A stretch of DNA of 53,683 nucleotides from NCBI RefSeq assembly GCF_016429015.1, contig NZ_JAELTU010000031.1, positions 1 through 53,683 on the forward strand, in the 5' to 3' direction. Both the position numbers and the translations under genes were made by a program. The notes beneath the pieces were generated by a model, which was given only the letters and a program-made list of their open reading frames with translations, was not told where the DNA came from and did no database searches. This document shows positions 20,268 to 29,795 of the stretch, one piece after another (the stretch's first letter is position 1; each line of letters opens with the position of its first letter). Source of the DNA: Rhizobium sp. ASV20. GTDB lineage: Bacteria; Pseudomonadota; Alphaproteobacteria; Rhizobiales; Rhizobiaceae.

Positions 20268-20873
20268 ATGTTGAAACAAATCAGACCCGCCATCGTCATG
20301 GTCGTCGCCACAACCGTCCTGACCGGCCTTGCCTATCCGCTCGCCATGACGGGTGCCGCCCAGGCTCTCTTCCCCCATCAGGCCAATGGCAGCCTGGTGG
20401 AAAAGGACGGCAAGGTCGTCGGCTCCAGCCTGATCGGCCAGAACTTCACGACGGACCGGTATTTCCATGGTCGTCCTTCGGCTACGACCGACACCGACCC
20501 CAACGACGCGACCAAGACGATCTCATCGCCCTACAACGCAGCCAACTCCGGCGGTTCCAATCTCGGCCCGACCAATTCGAGCTTGATCACCCGCATCAAG
20601 GGTGATGCAGCGACGTTGCAGGCGCAGAACCCGAACACGCCCGTTCCGATGGATATGGTAACGACCTCGGGCAGCGGTCTTGACCCGGACATTTCGCCGG
20701 ATGCCGCCTACTTCCAGATTCCGCGCGTGGCCAAGGCGCGCAACATGGATGAGGCCAAGCTCAAGGCGATTGTCGATGCTGCCGTCGAATCCCGGGAATT
20801 CGGCGTCCTCGGCGAGCCTGTCGTCAACGTACTGGCATTGAACCAAGTCCTCGATGCTTCTATGAAACAGTAA
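20268..20873 (+). CDS. kdpC: K+-transporting ATPase subunit KdpC
   Basis: A 201-residue subunit with one N-terminal membrane helix ([28 protein letters not shown]) and a periplasmic domain. Typical KdpC motifs: GSLIGQNF as [56 protein letters not shown] and [11 protein letters not shown]. It bridges KdpA and KdpB. It is slightly longer than E. coli KdpC because of a Thr/Asp-rich insert after the RPSAT motif. A 12-bp hairpin follows before kdpD. Confidence 0.96.
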   Translation: MLKQIRPAIVMVVATTVLTGLAYPLAMTGAAQALFPHQANGSLVEKDGKVVGSSLIGQNFTTDRYFHGRPSATTDTDPNDATKTISSPYNAANSGGSNLGPTNSSLITRIKGDAATLQAQNPNTPVPMDMVTTSGSGLDPDISPDAAYFQIPRVAKARNMDEAKLKAIVDAAVESREFGVLGEPVVNVLALNQVLDASMKQ

Positions 20874-20880
20874 GTTGAAC

Positions 20881-20910
20881 AGGTTGAGACGGTCTGTGCC
20901 GTCTCAACCT
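20881..20910 (+). terminator. 12-bp hairpin between kdpC and kdpD
   Basis: AGGTTGAGACGG (20881-20892) and CCGTCTCAACCT (20899-20910) form a perfect 12-bp stem over the loop TCTGTG. It ends four bases before the kdpD ATG. No U-tract follows, so full termination is unlikely. It more probably processes or attenuates the message, or hides the kdpD start, so that little sensor kinase is made per transport complex. Confidence 0.6.
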
Positions 20911-20914
20911 CGTC

Positions 20915-23644
20915 ATGAAAGACCACCCACCGATGGCAGATGATAGCCGCGACATGATGAGCAGGCCTTCGCCCGACGCACTTTTGGAAAAAGCAAAGGC
21001 AGAGGCGCGCGGACGGCTGAAGATCTTTCTGGGCGCGGCGCCCGGTGTCGGCAAGACCTATGAGATGCTTATATCGGGCAGGGCGAAGATCGCCGACGGG
21101 GTGGATGTGGTCGTCGGTGTGGTCGAGACACATGGTCGGCGCGAGACACAGGCCCTAGTCGAGGGCTTTGAAATCATCCCGCGTGTCGCGGTCGACTACA
21201 AGGGCAGGGCGCTCGAGGAGATGGATCTTGACGCCATCCTGACGCGTCGGCCTGGATTGGTCCTGGTGGACGAGCTTGCGCACACGAATGCGCATGGCAG
21301 CCGGCATCCGAAGCGCTATCTCGACGTCAAGGAATTGCTGGAGCGCGGTATCGACGTCTATACGACGCTGAATATCCAGCATGTCGAAAGCCTGAACGAT
21401 GTCGTTTCGCAGATCACGCGTATCCGCGTCAGGGAAACGGTGCCGGATTCGATCATCGATCTTGCCGATGACGTCGAGATTATCGATCTGACCCCCGATG
21501 ATCTCATCAAGCGCCTTCACGATGGCAAGGTCTATGTCTCGAAGACGGCCGAGCGGGCGCTGACCAACTATTTCACGCCAGGCAATCTGACGGCGCTGCG
21601 CGAACTGGCGTTGAGACGCACGGCGCAACGTGTCGACGATCAGCTTTTGACCCATATGCAGGCCCATGCGATCCCCGGGCCGTGGGCCGCCGGCGAGCGT
21701 GTGCTGGTGTCCATCGACCATCATCCGCGCTCCGCTTCGCTCGTTCGCTATGCGGCGCGTATGGCGTCGCGTCTGCGTGGGCCTTGGGCAGCCGTTTATG
21801 TGGAAACCAATCGCTCGATCAGCCTGACCGAGGCGCAACGCGACACGATTGCCGCAACGCTCAGGCTTGCCGAGCAGCTCGGCGGCGAAGCCATAACCCT
21901 TCCGGGTCGGGAAGTAGCTGAGGAGTTGCTTCGCCACTCGGCCAGCAACAACGTCACTCATATCGTCATCGGCTCGCCGAAGATCGGGTCGTGGCGCGAC
22001 TGGTCGCGGCGTTCGGTTTCCTACGATCTCATTCGCAAGGCCGGGGACATCAGTGTCCATGTCATTTCCGGTAGCGATGCGGATGGTCAGGCCGCGAACC
22101 GTGGCGTCAAGGTGGCGCCTTCGCCGCCTCCCTTCCAGTTGCGCGGCTATGCTCTGGCGACGCTTTATGTCGCCATTGCCTTGGGCTTCTGCGTCATCCT
22201 CGATCAGGTGCTGGATGTCCGCAATCTGGCGCTCGTCTTCCTGATGGCAGTTCTCGCCAGCGCGGTAACGCAGGGCCTGCGTCCGGCGCTTTATTCCTGT
22301 ATTCTCGGCGCTCTTGCGTTCAATTTCTTTTTCCTGACGCCGCGCTACACGCTGACGATCAGCGACCCGGAAAGCGTGCTGGCATTCTTCTTCTTCCTCG
22401 GTGTTGCGATCATTGCCAGCAACCTGACGGCGACGGTGCAGCGGCAAGCTTTTGCCGCCCGCCAGCGTGCGCGAACAACGGAAGACCTCTATCTGTTCTC
22501 CAAGAAACTTGCCGGAACCGGCACGCTCGATGACGTATTGTGGGCGACGGCCTTTCAATTGGCCTCGATGCTGAAGCTGCGGGTCGTTCTGCTTCTACCG
22601 GAGCACGGAACGATCGCCGTCAGGGCCGGCTATCCGCCCGACGATACGCTTGACGATGCGGATATCGCGGCGGCGCGGTGGGCATGGGAACACAATCACG
22701 CCGCCGGTCGTGGCGCCGATACCCTGCCAGGCGCCAAGCGTCTCTACGTTCCCTTGCGGACTGGCCGCACAGCGGTCGGCGTTATCGGTCTCGACAGCGA
22801 TCGCCGCGACGGCCCGCTTTTGACGCCGGAGCAGCAGCGCCTGCTCGACGCTCTCGCCGATCAGGCGGCGCTTGCCATCGAGCGCGTGCAACTGGTGGCG
22901 GATGTCGACCGGGCCAAGCTGGCCGTCGAGGCGGACCGACTGCGCTCGGCGTTGCTGACCTCCATTTCCCATGACCTGAAGACGCCGCTTGCTGCGATCA
23001 TGGGGGCAGCGGGAACACTGCGCGACTATCTGGAAACCTTGCCGCTTGAGGATCGCGTCGACCTTCTGTCGACGGTTATCGATGAATCCGAACGGCTCAA
23101 TCGTTTCATCGTCAACCTGCTCGACATGACCAAGATCGAGTCGGGTGCAATGGAGCCGAATTATGCGCTGCACTATGGCGGCGACATCGTCGGCAGCGCC
23201 CTGCGTCGCGCGGAGAAAATCCTCAGCCGCCATCGCGTCGAGGTCCAGATACCTGCCGATCTGCCGATGGTGAAGGTCGATCCTGTACTGTTCGAGCAGG
23301 TTCTGTTCAATCTGCTCGACAACGCCGCGAAATATGCCCCGGATGGTTCGGCCATTCGTCTCGAAGCCTGGGCCGATATCGACAATATCGTCTTTCGGGT
23401 TATGGACGAAGGGCTTGGCATCCCACCCGCCGATCTCGAGCGCGTCTTCGATACGTTCTATCGGGTCCGCAAGGGCGATCAGGTGAGGGCGGGCACGGGG
23501 CTCGGCCTTTCGATCTGCCGCGGCTTTGTCGAGGCCATGGCCGGCACCATTACCGCCGGCAACCGAACGGATCGCCAAGGCGCGGTCTTTACCATCCGCA
23601 TGCCAAGACCAATCGATGTCCCGAAGCTGGATGAATTGAAATGA
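20915..23644 (+). CDS. kdpD: Osmosensitive K+ channel sensor histidine kinase KdpD
   Basis: A 909-residue sensor kinase (E. coli 894 aa). Domains in order: the KdpD domain with Walker A GAAPGVGKT (residues 40-48) and DELAHTNAHGSRHPKRY; a universal-stress-like domain (about 250-375); four membrane helices (about 405-505, DUF4118); a GAF-type region (about 520-660); the HisKA box with SISHDLKTPLAAIMG (His about 685); and HATPase boxes NLLDNAAKYAP, DEGLGIP and GTGLGLSICRGFVEAM. It phosphorylates KdpE at low K+. ATG 20915 has no visible ribosome-binding site; ATG 20933 is an alternative. It overlaps kdpE by ATGA. Confidence 0.97.
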   Translation: MKDHPPMADDSRDMMSRPSPDALLEKAKAEARGRLKIFLGAAPGVGKTYEMLISGRAKIADGVDVVVGVVETHGRRETQALVEGFEIIPRVAVDYKGRALEEMDLDAILTRRPGLVLVDELAHTNAHGSRHPKRYLDVKELLERGIDVYTTLNIQHVESLNDVVSQITRIRVRETVPDSIIDLADDVEIIDLTPDDLIKRLHDGKVYVSKTAERALTNYFTPGNLTALRELALRRTAQRVDDQLLTHMQAHAIPGPWAAGERVLVSIDHHPRSASLVRYAARMASRLRGPWAAVYVETNRSISLTEAQRDTIAATLRLAEQLGGEAITLPGREVAEELLRHSASNNVTHIVIGSPKIGSWRDWSRRSVSYDLIRKAGDISVHVISGSDADGQAANRGVKVAPSPPPFQLRGYALATLYVAIALGFCVILDQVLDVRNLALVFLMAVLASAVTQGLRPALYSCILGALAFNFFFLTPRYTLTISDPESVLAFFFFLGVAIIASNLTATVQRQAFAARQRARTTEDLYLFSKKLAGTGTLDDVLWATAFQLASMLKLRVVLLLPEHGTIAVRAGYPPDDTLDDADIAAARWAWEHNHAAGRGADTLPGAKRLYVPLRTGRTAVGVIGLDSDRRDGPLLTPEQQRLLDALADQAALAIERVQLVADVDRAKLAVEADRLRSALLTSISHDLKTPLAAIMGAAGTLRDYLETLPLEDRVDLLSTVIDESERLNRFIVNLLDMTKIESGAMEPNYALHYGGDIVGSALRRAEKILSRHRVEVQIPADLPMVKVDPVLFEQVLFNLLDNAAKYAPDGSAIRLEAWADIDNIVFRVMDEGLGIPPADLERVFDTFYRVRKGDQVRAGTGLGLSICRGFVEAMAGTITAGNRTDRQGAVFTIRMPRPIDVPKLDELK

Positions 23645-24333
23645 ACACGACTGCCGTCAAGATTCTCGTCGTCGATGACGAGCCGCCGATCCGCAAATTG
23701 TTGCGTGTCGGCCTCGGTGCCCAGGGCTACGTTGTCAATGAGGCCCAGAATGCCGCCGCCGCCCAGGCTTCGGTCAACGAGGATCGGCCCGATCTGGTCG
23801 TGCTCGATCTCGGTCTGCCTGACAAATCCGGGCAGGATCTTTTGATCGAATGGCGTGAAGACGGGGTGCAGATACCGGTGGTGATCCTGTCGAGCCGCAC
23901 CGATGAGGCTGGTATCGTCAAAGCCCTGGAAAGCGGCGCGGACGACTACATCACCAAGCCATTCGGTGTTAACGAGCTTGCGGCGCGCATTCGCGTCGCC
24001 TTGCGCCACCGTCTGCAGCAGCAGGGCGAAAAGGCGATCTTCCAGACCGGCGGCCTTTCGATCGATCTCGTCAAGCGCATCGTCAAGGTGGATGGCAGCG
24101 AGATCAAGCTGTCACCAAAGGAGTATGACATCCTGCGTGTGCTCGCTCAGCATGCCGGCAAGGTGCTGACCCACCAGTTCCTGCTGAAGCAGATCTGGGG
24201 GCCGGCCGCGGATGTGCAATATCTGCGTGTCTATGTTCGCCAGCTCAGGCAGAAGATCGAGCAAATCCCCGATCAACCCCACTACATCACCACCGAAACC
24301 GGCGTCGGCTATCGCCTTCGTGAACCGGAATGA
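23641..24333 (+). CDS. kdpE: Response regulator KdpE
   Basis: A 230-residue OmpR-type regulator. The receiver domain has the acidic pair VVDDEPP (residues 11-14), phospho-acceptor Asp56 (VVLDLGLPDKSG), the Ser/Thr site VVILSSRTDE and the Lys in DDYITKPFG. The winged-helix domain (about 130-228) includes LSPKEYDILRVLAQHAGKVLTHQ and YLRVYVRQLRQKIEQ. It activates kdpFABC at low potassium. Its ATG overlaps the kdpD stop, so the two are translationally coupled. A 15-bp hairpin follows the stop. Confidence 0.97.
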   Translation: MNTTAVKILVVDDEPPIRKLLRVGLGAQGYVVNEAQNAAAAQASVNEDRPDLVVLDLGLPDKSGQDLLIEWREDGVQIPVVILSSRTDEAGIVKALESGADDYITKPFGVNELAARIRVALRHRLQQQGEKAIFQTGGLSIDLVKRIVKVDGSEIKLSPKEYDILRVLAQHAGKVLTHQFLLKQIWGPAADVQYLRVYVRQLRQKIEQIPDQPHYITTETGVGYRLREPE

Positions 24334-24346
24334 GATGACGGATTTG

Positions 24347-24383
24347 GGATATCAGTCGGGCGGCCTTTGCCCGACTGATATCC
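24347..24383 (+). terminator. 15-bp hairpin between kdpE and ptsN
   Basis: GGATATCAGTCGGGC (24347-24361) and GCCCGACTGATATCC (24369-24383) form a perfect 15-bp stem with a seven-base loop. It begins 13 bases after the kdpE stop. There is no long T-run (GCGAGCTTGTTC follows). It may end or thin out kdp transcription before ptsN, or protect the upstream 3' end. Confidence 0.65.
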
Positions 24384-24430
24384 GCGAGCTTGTTCATCAT
24401 TCATCGATTGTCCGACCCGTAAGAGCGACC

Positions 24431-24874
24431 ATGGACCTTTCCACGATCATCCTGCCCGAGCATGTCTTCATCGGAGTGGCTGCGCCGACAAAGTGGCGAG
24501 CCTTGCAGACACTGTCTACGAAAGCCGCGAGCTGTTTCGGCCTCGACGGCGCTGCCGTTCTGCGGGCGCTCGAGACGCGCGAGAAGCTTGGCACGACCGG
24601 CATCGGCAATGGCGTCGCGGTTCCACATGCTGCAATTGCGGGCATGACGCGGCCACGCGGCCTTCTGGCCCGTTTCGCTCAACCGGTGGACTTCGAGGCC
24701 ATCGACGACATTCCGACCGAATGGGCCTTCGTGTTGCTTTTCGGGGAGGGCGGCCGCAGCGAATATCTGAATGTGCTGGCCGCCATCGCAAGACGTCTGA
24801 GGACCGAAGGCGTGCAGGCTGCGATGAAGCAGGCAAAAAGCGCTGACGAACTCTACTCCATCTTTCAGGTCTGA
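24431..24874 (+). CDS. ptsN: PTS IIA-like nitrogen-regulatory protein (EIIA-Ntr)
   Basis: A 147-residue EIIA-Ntr protein. The phosphorylated His66 lies in GIGNGVAVPHAAI; the EKLGTTGIG and VLLFGEGGRSEYLNVLAAIARRL segments are typical. It is a phospho-acceptor of the PTS-Ntr chain, not a sugar transporter. In E. coli the unphosphorylated form binds KdpD and stimulates kdp; its position right after kdpE suggests a dedicated kdp-linked paralog (often called ptsN2 in rhizobia). The start is set at 24431 because the protein then matches family length; ATG 24335 would add 32 residues encoded by the hairpin. Confidence 0.85.
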   Translation: MDLSTIILPEHVFIGVAAPTKWRALQTLSTKAASCFGLDGAAVLRALETREKLGTTGIGNGVAVPHAAIAGMTRPRGLLARFAQPVDFEAIDDIPTEWAFVLLFGEGGRSEYLNVLAAIARRLRTEGVQAAMKQAKSADELYSIFQV

Positions 24875-25048
24875 TCCCGGCATCGGTTACTGGCGATTGT
24901 GGCGCTGTGCTATTGCGCTGGAATGTGATTTCATTTTTCCAGATTCTATGGGATGCTGTTCTCCGAAGTTCCTGAAAACGGGAACTGTCTTCGTTACTTT
25001 ATACGACCAAGTTGATAGGGTTTAGGGGCAAACGAAGGGGGTTCATCC

Positions 25049-26077
25049 ATGCAGACGATAAGGCTTTCCCGGCTTCTCGCCACCGCAGTTTTGATCGGCA
25101 GTTTTTCGATTGCGGCGGTTGCGCCGACATGGGCGGCAGACAAGACGCTTCTGAATGTTTCCTACGATCCGACGCGTGAGTTGTATAAGGATTTCAACAC
25201 CGTCTTTGCTGCGAAGTGGAAGAAGGACACCGGCGAAACGATCAACATCAAGGCTTCGCATGGTGGTTCCGGTGCACAGGCTCGCTCTGTCATCGATGGT
25301 CTCGACGCCGATGTCGTGACGCTGGCGCTTGAAGGCGATATCGACGCAATCGCCAAGGCGACGCACAAGATCCCGGCCGACTGGAAAACCAAGTTCCCGA
25401 ACAATTCGGTTCCTTACACCTCGACAATCGTTTTCCTGGTGCGCAAGGGGAACCCGAAGGCCATCAAGGATTGGCCGGACCTCGTTAAGGATGGCGTCGA
25501 AGTCATCACTCCGAACCCGAAGACATCGGGTGGCGCTCGCTGGAATATTCTGGCGGCATGGGCCTGGGCCAAGCAGGCCAATGGCGCGGATGATGCCAAG
25601 GCGCAGGATTATGTTTCCAAGCTATTGAAGCATGTTCCGGTGCTCGATACCGGCGCACGCGGTGCGACGACGACTTTCGTACAGCGCGGGCTCGGCGACG
25701 TGCTGCTTGCCTGGGAAAACGAGGCCTATCTCTCGCTCGACGAACTCGGCCCCGATAAATTCGAGATCGTAACCCCGTCTGTCTCAATCCGCGCCGATCC
25801 TCCGGTCGCCGTCGTCGATGGCAATGTCGACAAGAAAGGCACCCGCAAGATCGCGGAAGCCTATTTGAACTATCTCTACTCGGACGAAGGTCAGAAGATC
25901 GCCGCCAAGCACTATTACCGGCCGACCAAGCCGGAAGCGGCCGACCCCAAGGATATCGCCCGTTTCCCGGCCTTGAAGCTCGCGACGATTGACGATTTCG
26001 GTGGATGGAGCCAAGCTCAGCCGAAGTTCTTCGATGACGGTGGCGTCTTCGATCAGATCTACAAGCCGGGGCAATAA
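25049..26077 (+). CDS. sbp: Sulfate ABC transporter substrate-binding protein
   Basis: A 342-residue periplasmic protein. It has a signal peptide of about 30 residues ([21 protein letters not shown]), then [76 protein letters not shown] and [29 protein letters not shown], all typical of sulfate-binding proteins; the SYDPTRE and DVVTLAL forms are closer to Sbp than to CysP. It delivers sulfate or thiosulfate to CysTWA. First gene of the four-gene operon; cysT starts six bases after its stop. Confidence 0.93.
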   Translation: MQTIRLSRLLATAVLIGSFSIAAVAPTWAADKTLLNVSYDPTRELYKDFNTVFAAKWKKDTGETINIKASHGGSGAQARSVIDGLDADVVTLALEGDIDAIAKATHKIPADWKTKFPNNSVPYTSTIVFLVRKGNPKAIKDWPDLVKDGVEVITPNPKTSGGARWNILAAWAWAKQANGADDAKAQDYVSKLLKHVPVLDTGARGATTTFVQRGLGDVLLAWENEAYLSLDELGPDKFEIVTPSVSIRADPPVAVVDGNVDKKGTRKIAEAYLNYLYSDEGQKIAAKHYYRPTKPEAADPKDIARFPALKLATIDDFGGWSQAQPKFFDDGGVFDQIYKPGQ

Positions 26078-26083
26078 GACTGA

Positions 26084-26941
26084 ATGCATTCCATAACCCG
26101 CAAACGGTGGCGGTTTCGGCAGCCGAGTGTCATTCCGGGCTTCGGATTGGCGCTCGGCGTTACCTTGGCTTGGCTCATCTTCATCGTTCTCATTCCGCTG
26201 TCAGGATTGCTGTGGAAGAGCAGCGCTCTCGGCTGGTCGAAATTCTGGGAGCTGGCTCTTGATATCCGCACCCTCTATGCGCTGCGAATGAGCTTTGGCG
26301 GCGCTTTCATTGCCGCGCTCGTCAACGCCGTACTGGGTCTCATCCTGGCCTGGGTCTTGGTGCGCTACCGCTTTCCCGGCAAGCGCATTCTCGACGCCAT
26401 GGTCGATTTGCCCTTTGCTCTGCCGACGGCAGTCGCCGGTATCGCGCTGACGACGCTTTATGCGCCGAACGGCTGGATCGGCCAGTTCCTGGCGCCACTC
26501 GGCATCAGGATAGCCTTCACGCCGATCGGTATCGTCATAGCGCTCATTTTCGTTGGTCTGCCCTTCGTCGTGCGTACTGCCCAGCCCGTCATGGAAGAGA
26601 TCGACCGCGAGGTGGAGGAGGCGGCGGCGACCTTGGGAGCAAGCCGCTTCCAGACGATAACCCGCGTCCTGCTGCCCGGCTTGGCGCCTGCTGCGCTCAC
26701 AGGCTTTGCGCTGGCTTTTGCTCGTGCCGCCGGCGAATACGGCTCGGTCATCTTTATCGCTGGGAACAAACCGTACGTTTCGGAAATCGCGCCGCTGCTG
26801 ATCGTCATCCGCCTCGAGGAATACAATTACGCGGCAGCGACAGCGATTGCGACCGTGATGCTGTTCATCTCCTTCACCATGCTTCTGATCATCAATCTCA
26901 TTCAGGCCTGGAGCAGAAGGAGGTACGGCTATGGCGCATGA
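26084..26941 (+). CDS. cysT: Sulfate ABC transporter permease CysT
   Basis: A 285-residue inner-membrane permease with six helices. [41 protein letters not shown] is typical for CysT (CysU). The family segments [19 protein letters not shown] and [46 protein letters not shown] contain the EAA loop that contacts CysA. It forms the channel with CysW. Its end overlaps cysW by 11 bases, showing coupled translation. (Motifs given in pieces; the first helix starts near residue 18.). Confidence 0.94.
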   Translation: MHSITRKRWRFRQPSVIPGFGLALGVTLAWLIFIVLIPLSGLLWKSSALGWSKFWELALDIRTLYALRMSFGGAFIAALVNAVLGLILAWVLVRYRFPGKRILDAMVDLPFALPTAVAGIALTTLYAPNGWIGQFLAPLGIRIAFTPIGIVIALIFVGLPFVVRTAQPVMEEIDREVEEAAATLGASRFQTITRVLLPGLAPAALTGFALAFARAAGEYGSVIFIAGNKPYVSEIAPLLIVIRLEEYNYAAATAIATVMLFISFTMLLIINLIQAWSRRRYGYGA

Positions 26942-27803
26942 TCTTTCTGCCGCCCCCGCTGTGGAGCAGTCGGTCATCACGGAAAGCCGGGTTGCTCGCA
27001 TCATCTTTGTGCTGATTTCGCTGGTCTTCCTGACGCTGATGGTGCTTCTGCCGCTCGCAGCCGTATTCGTCGAAGCGTTTCGCAAGGGCGTCGAGACATT
27101 TTTCGATGCCTTGGTTGACGAGGAGACCTTCGCGGCCATCCGGCTGACCTTGATCGTCGCCGGCATCAGCGTGCCGCTCAACCTTGTCTGCGGCGTCGCA
27201 GCCGCATGGGTGATCGCCAAGTTCGAGTTCAAGGGCAAGGCGTTCCTCACGACTCTCATCGATCTGCCTTTCTCTGTTTCCCCGGTCATCTCGGGCCTGG
27301 TGTTCGTTCTGTTGTTTGGTTCCAACAGCCTGCTCGGACCATGGCTGCAGGGCAACGGTATCCAGATCCTCTTTGCTGTTCCCGGGCTTGTTCTGGCGAC
27401 GATGTTCGTGACTTTCCCCTTCGTGGCGCGTGAATTGATCCCGTTGATGCAGGAGCAGGGCAGCGCCGATGAAGAGGCCGCTCTCTCGCTCGGCGCCAAT
27501 GGCTGGCAGACCTTCTGGTATGTGACCCTGCCGAATATCAAATGGGGCCTGCTCTACGGCGTGTTGCTCTGCAATGCCCGCGCGATGGGCGAGTTCGGGG
27601 CGGTTTCGGTCGTTTCGGGTCATATCCGCGGCGAAACCAACACCATGCCGCTGCAGGTCGAGATCCTTTACAACGAATATAATTTCTCAGGGGCTTTTGC
27701 CGTTGCTACGCTTCTGGCCTTGCTTGCCCTTGTCACACTGCTGCTGAAGACACTGCTGGAAATGCGCTACAGCGAAGAGATCGCAGCCAGCCGGCGTCAC
27801 TGA
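26931..27803 (+). CDS. cysW: Sulfate ABC transporter permease CysW
   Basis: A 290-residue permease that partners CysT. Six helices; [21 protein letters not shown] and the EAA loop [22 protein letters not shown] are clear, followed by [20 protein letters not shown], a CysW hallmark. A long N-terminal segment before helix 1 (about 20 residues) is normal for the family. Starts inside cysT; cysA begins 11 bases after its stop with AAGGA between. Confidence 0.94.
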   Translation: MAHDLSAAPAVEQSVITESRVARIIFVLISLVFLTLMVLLPLAAVFVEAFRKGVETFFDALVDEETFAAIRLTLIVAGISVPLNLVCGVAAAWVIAKFEFKGKAFLTTLIDLPFSVSPVISGLVFVLLFGSNSLLGPWLQGNGIQILFAVPGLVLATMFVTFPFVARELIPLMQEQGSADEEAALSLGANGWQTFWYVTLPNIKWGLLYGVLLCNARAMGEFGAVSVVSGHIRGETNTMPLQVEILYNEYNFSGAFAVATLLALLALVTLLLKTLLEMRYSEEIAASRRH

Positions 27804-27814
27804 AGGAATTTTTG

Positions 27815-28861
27815 ATGGAAGTTCGCGTTCAAAATCTGCGCAAGGAATTCGGTCGCTTTCCCGCATTGCATGACGTGTCCCTGGATATCCGCTCAAGCGA
27901 GCTGATCGCGCTTCTCGGTCCGTCCGGCTCGGGTAAGACGACGCTGCTGCGCCTCATTGCCGGTCTGGAAACGCCAACAGAAGGCAGGATCTTCTTCGGT
28001 GAAGATGACGCCTCGCGAAAGACCGTGCAGCAGCGCAACATTGGCTTCGTGTTCCAGCACTACGCTTTGTTTCGGCACATGACCGTGCTGGAGAACATCG
28101 CCTTCGGCCTCAAGGTCCGTTCGGCATCGCGCCGTCCGCCACGCGACGAAATTCGCAGGCGCGCGATGGAGCTCTTGGAACTGGTGCAATTGAACGGTCT
28201 GGAGAAGCGTTATCCGGCACAGCTTTCAGGCGGTCAGCGCCAGCGCGTCGCACTGGCGCGCGCAATGGCGGTCGAACCGAACGTCCTGCTTCTGGACGAG
28301 CCATTCGGTGCGCTCGACGCTCAGGTGCGTAAGGATCTGCGCAAGTGGTTGCGGGAGATCCATGATCGGACCGGCCACACCACGGTTTTCGTAACGCATG
28401 ACCAAGAAGAGGCGCTGGAGCTTGCCGATCGTGTCGTCGTGCTCAACAAGGGCGCCATCGAGCAGGTCGGCACGCCGGACGAGATCTACGACACGCCGAA
28501 TTCTCCTTTCGTCTATGGCTTCATCGGACAATCCAATCGCGTCAAGGTGCGCATAGCCAGCGGCGAAATATGGTTCGAAGACAGGCCGTTGGGGTTGAGC
28601 ACACCGCACGAGCCTGATGGAGAGGCCTATCTCTATTTCCGGCCGCACGACATAGAGCTACAGGAAGGTGACGGCGGCTCTATCGCCGGTTTGCTTACCG
28701 CTAGCCGTCGAGTTGCTGGCACACGGCATCTTGAGCTCAATATCGGCGCAAACCACGATAATATCGAGATCGAGCTGCCGCCGAACAAGGCGGATGCTCT
28801 CGATCGCAATCGCATTGCTTTCAGGCCGACCCGCTGGACCTTGTTCCGCAACGTTGCCTGA
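27815..28861 (+). CDS. cysA: Sulfate/thiosulfate import ATP-binding protein CysA
   Basis: A 348-residue ABC ATPase. Walker [13 protein letters not shown] (about residues 37-48), Q-loop FVFQHYALF, signature [15 protein letters not shown], Walker [12 protein letters not shown] and the switch His in VTHDQEEAL are all intact. The C-terminal part (about 240-348) is a TOBE-type regulatory domain with [14 protein letters not shown] 27815 has AAGGA at good spacing, and the in-frame TTG three bases upstream is not needed. It powers sulfate import and ends the operon; no cysteine-biosynthesis genes adjoin. Confidence 0.94.
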   Translation: MEVRVQNLRKEFGRFPALHDVSLDIRSSELIALLGPSGSGKTTLLRLIAGLETPTEGRIFFGEDDASRKTVQQRNIGFVFQHYALFRHMTVLENIAFGLKVRSASRRPPRDEIRRRAMELLELVQLNGLEKRYPAQLSGGQRQRVALARAMAVEPNVLLLDEPFGALDAQVRKDLRKWLREIHDRTGHTTVFVTHDQEEALELADRVVVLNKGAIEQVGTPDEIYDTPNSPFVYGFIGQSNRVKVRIASGEIWFEDRPLGLSTPHEPDGEAYLYFRPHDIELQEGDGGSIAGLLTASRRVAGTRHLELNIGANHDNIEIELPPNKADALDRNRIAFRPTRWTLFRNVA

Positions 28862-28895
28862 AGCCGGTCTTTGTTGTCGGGGCGAGTTTGGCTGA

Positions 28896-29693
28896 TCAGT
28901 CTTCCGGATGAGCGGCTGATGCGAAGCCGCCGCCCTGATAAATGACCGCCGGATCGTTCGGATCGTCCTGCTGTGTTTTCGACAGGATTTCAGCTCGCCA
29001 GTGGGCGGCGTTATCCTTTGGTCTCCAGCCGAGGAAGGCAGCATTGGTGTTATCCCACCATTGCTCGTCATTGTCGGAGACGCCGTAAATAACCGTGTGC
29101 CCGAGACGCGGCGCGTCGAAAGCGCAGCCGCAGAGGGAGAGAAAGTCCCGCACACTGAACCAGGTCGCCAGCATGCGCGTGTTGCGGGGTTCCGGAAAGC
29201 AGGAGCCGATGCGGACCGACAATGTTTCCTGGCCGAACTTGTCGAAGTAGAGGCTGGCAACTGCCTCGCCGAAGACCTTTGAAACACCATAAAGCGAATC
29301 CGGCCGCGTCGGCACCTTGTTGTCGATGCGCTCGTCGCGCCGATAGAAGCCGATCGTGTGGTTCGAGCTCGCAAAGACGATGCGTGGTCTACCGGCAGCG
29401 CGTGCGGCCTCGTAGAGATTGTAGAGGCCGACGATATTGCCCTGCAGGATCATGTCGAAGGGTTTTTCAACGGAGATTCCGCCGAGATGGATGATGCCAT
29501 CAATCCCTGTGACCAGAGAGTTGACGCCATCGCGGTCGGCGAGATCGCAGGCGACAAAACGTTCGCTCGGTCTGAGGTCACGTATCGGGTTGAGATCGGA
29601 CAGCACGACGTTTTCCGCAATTTGTGACAGAAGCGGCCTGAGTGCCTGACCGACGCCGCCGGCAGCGCCTGTGAGCAGCAGAGTTTTCAACAT
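28896..29693 (-). CDS. udh: Uronate dehydrogenase
   Basis: A 265-residue extended SDR, exactly the length of the characterised Agrobacterium enzyme. It oxidises D-galacturonate or D-glucuronate to the aldarolactone with NAD+ (EC 1.1.1.203), the first step of the oxidative uronate route. Motifs: TGAAGGVG (NAD binding), HLGGISVEKPFDMILQGNI, FASSNHTIGFY with the catalytic Ser pair, Tyr135-x3-Lys139 in LYGVSKVFGE, RIGSCFPEPRN and FLGWRPKDNA. GGGAG is six bases upstream of ATG 29693. Downstream uronate-pathway genes are not next to it. The divergent FadR-type gene is the likely regulator. Confidence 0.92.
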   Translation of the reverse strand: MLKTLLLTGAAGGVGQALRPLLSQIAENVVLSDLNPIRDLRPSERFVACDLADRDGVNSLVTGIDGIIHLGGISVEKPFDMILQGNIVGLYNLYEAARAAGRPRIVFASSNHTIGFYRRDERIDNKVPTRPDSLYGVSKVFGEAVASLYFDKFGQETLSVRIGSCFPEPRNTRMLATWFSVRDFLSLCGCAFDAPRLGHTVIYGVSDNDEQWWDNTNAAFLGWRPKDNAAHWRAEILSKTQQDDPNDPAVIYQGGGFASAAHPED

Positions 29694-29795
29694 GATTGTC
29701 TCCCGATCGATCTCGTTGCGGGCAAGTTATAATATGTCCTTTTGCCAGTCATCATATATCTGTAGGATTGGCGGCCAAAACTGAGGAAGAATGAG

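Noticed and set aside
16650..23578. Several minus-strand frames of 300-470 codons opposite kdpA, kdpB and kdpD
   Set aside because: Each mirrors a kdp gene with all catalytic motifs intact; none has a domain, a ribosome-binding site or operon context.
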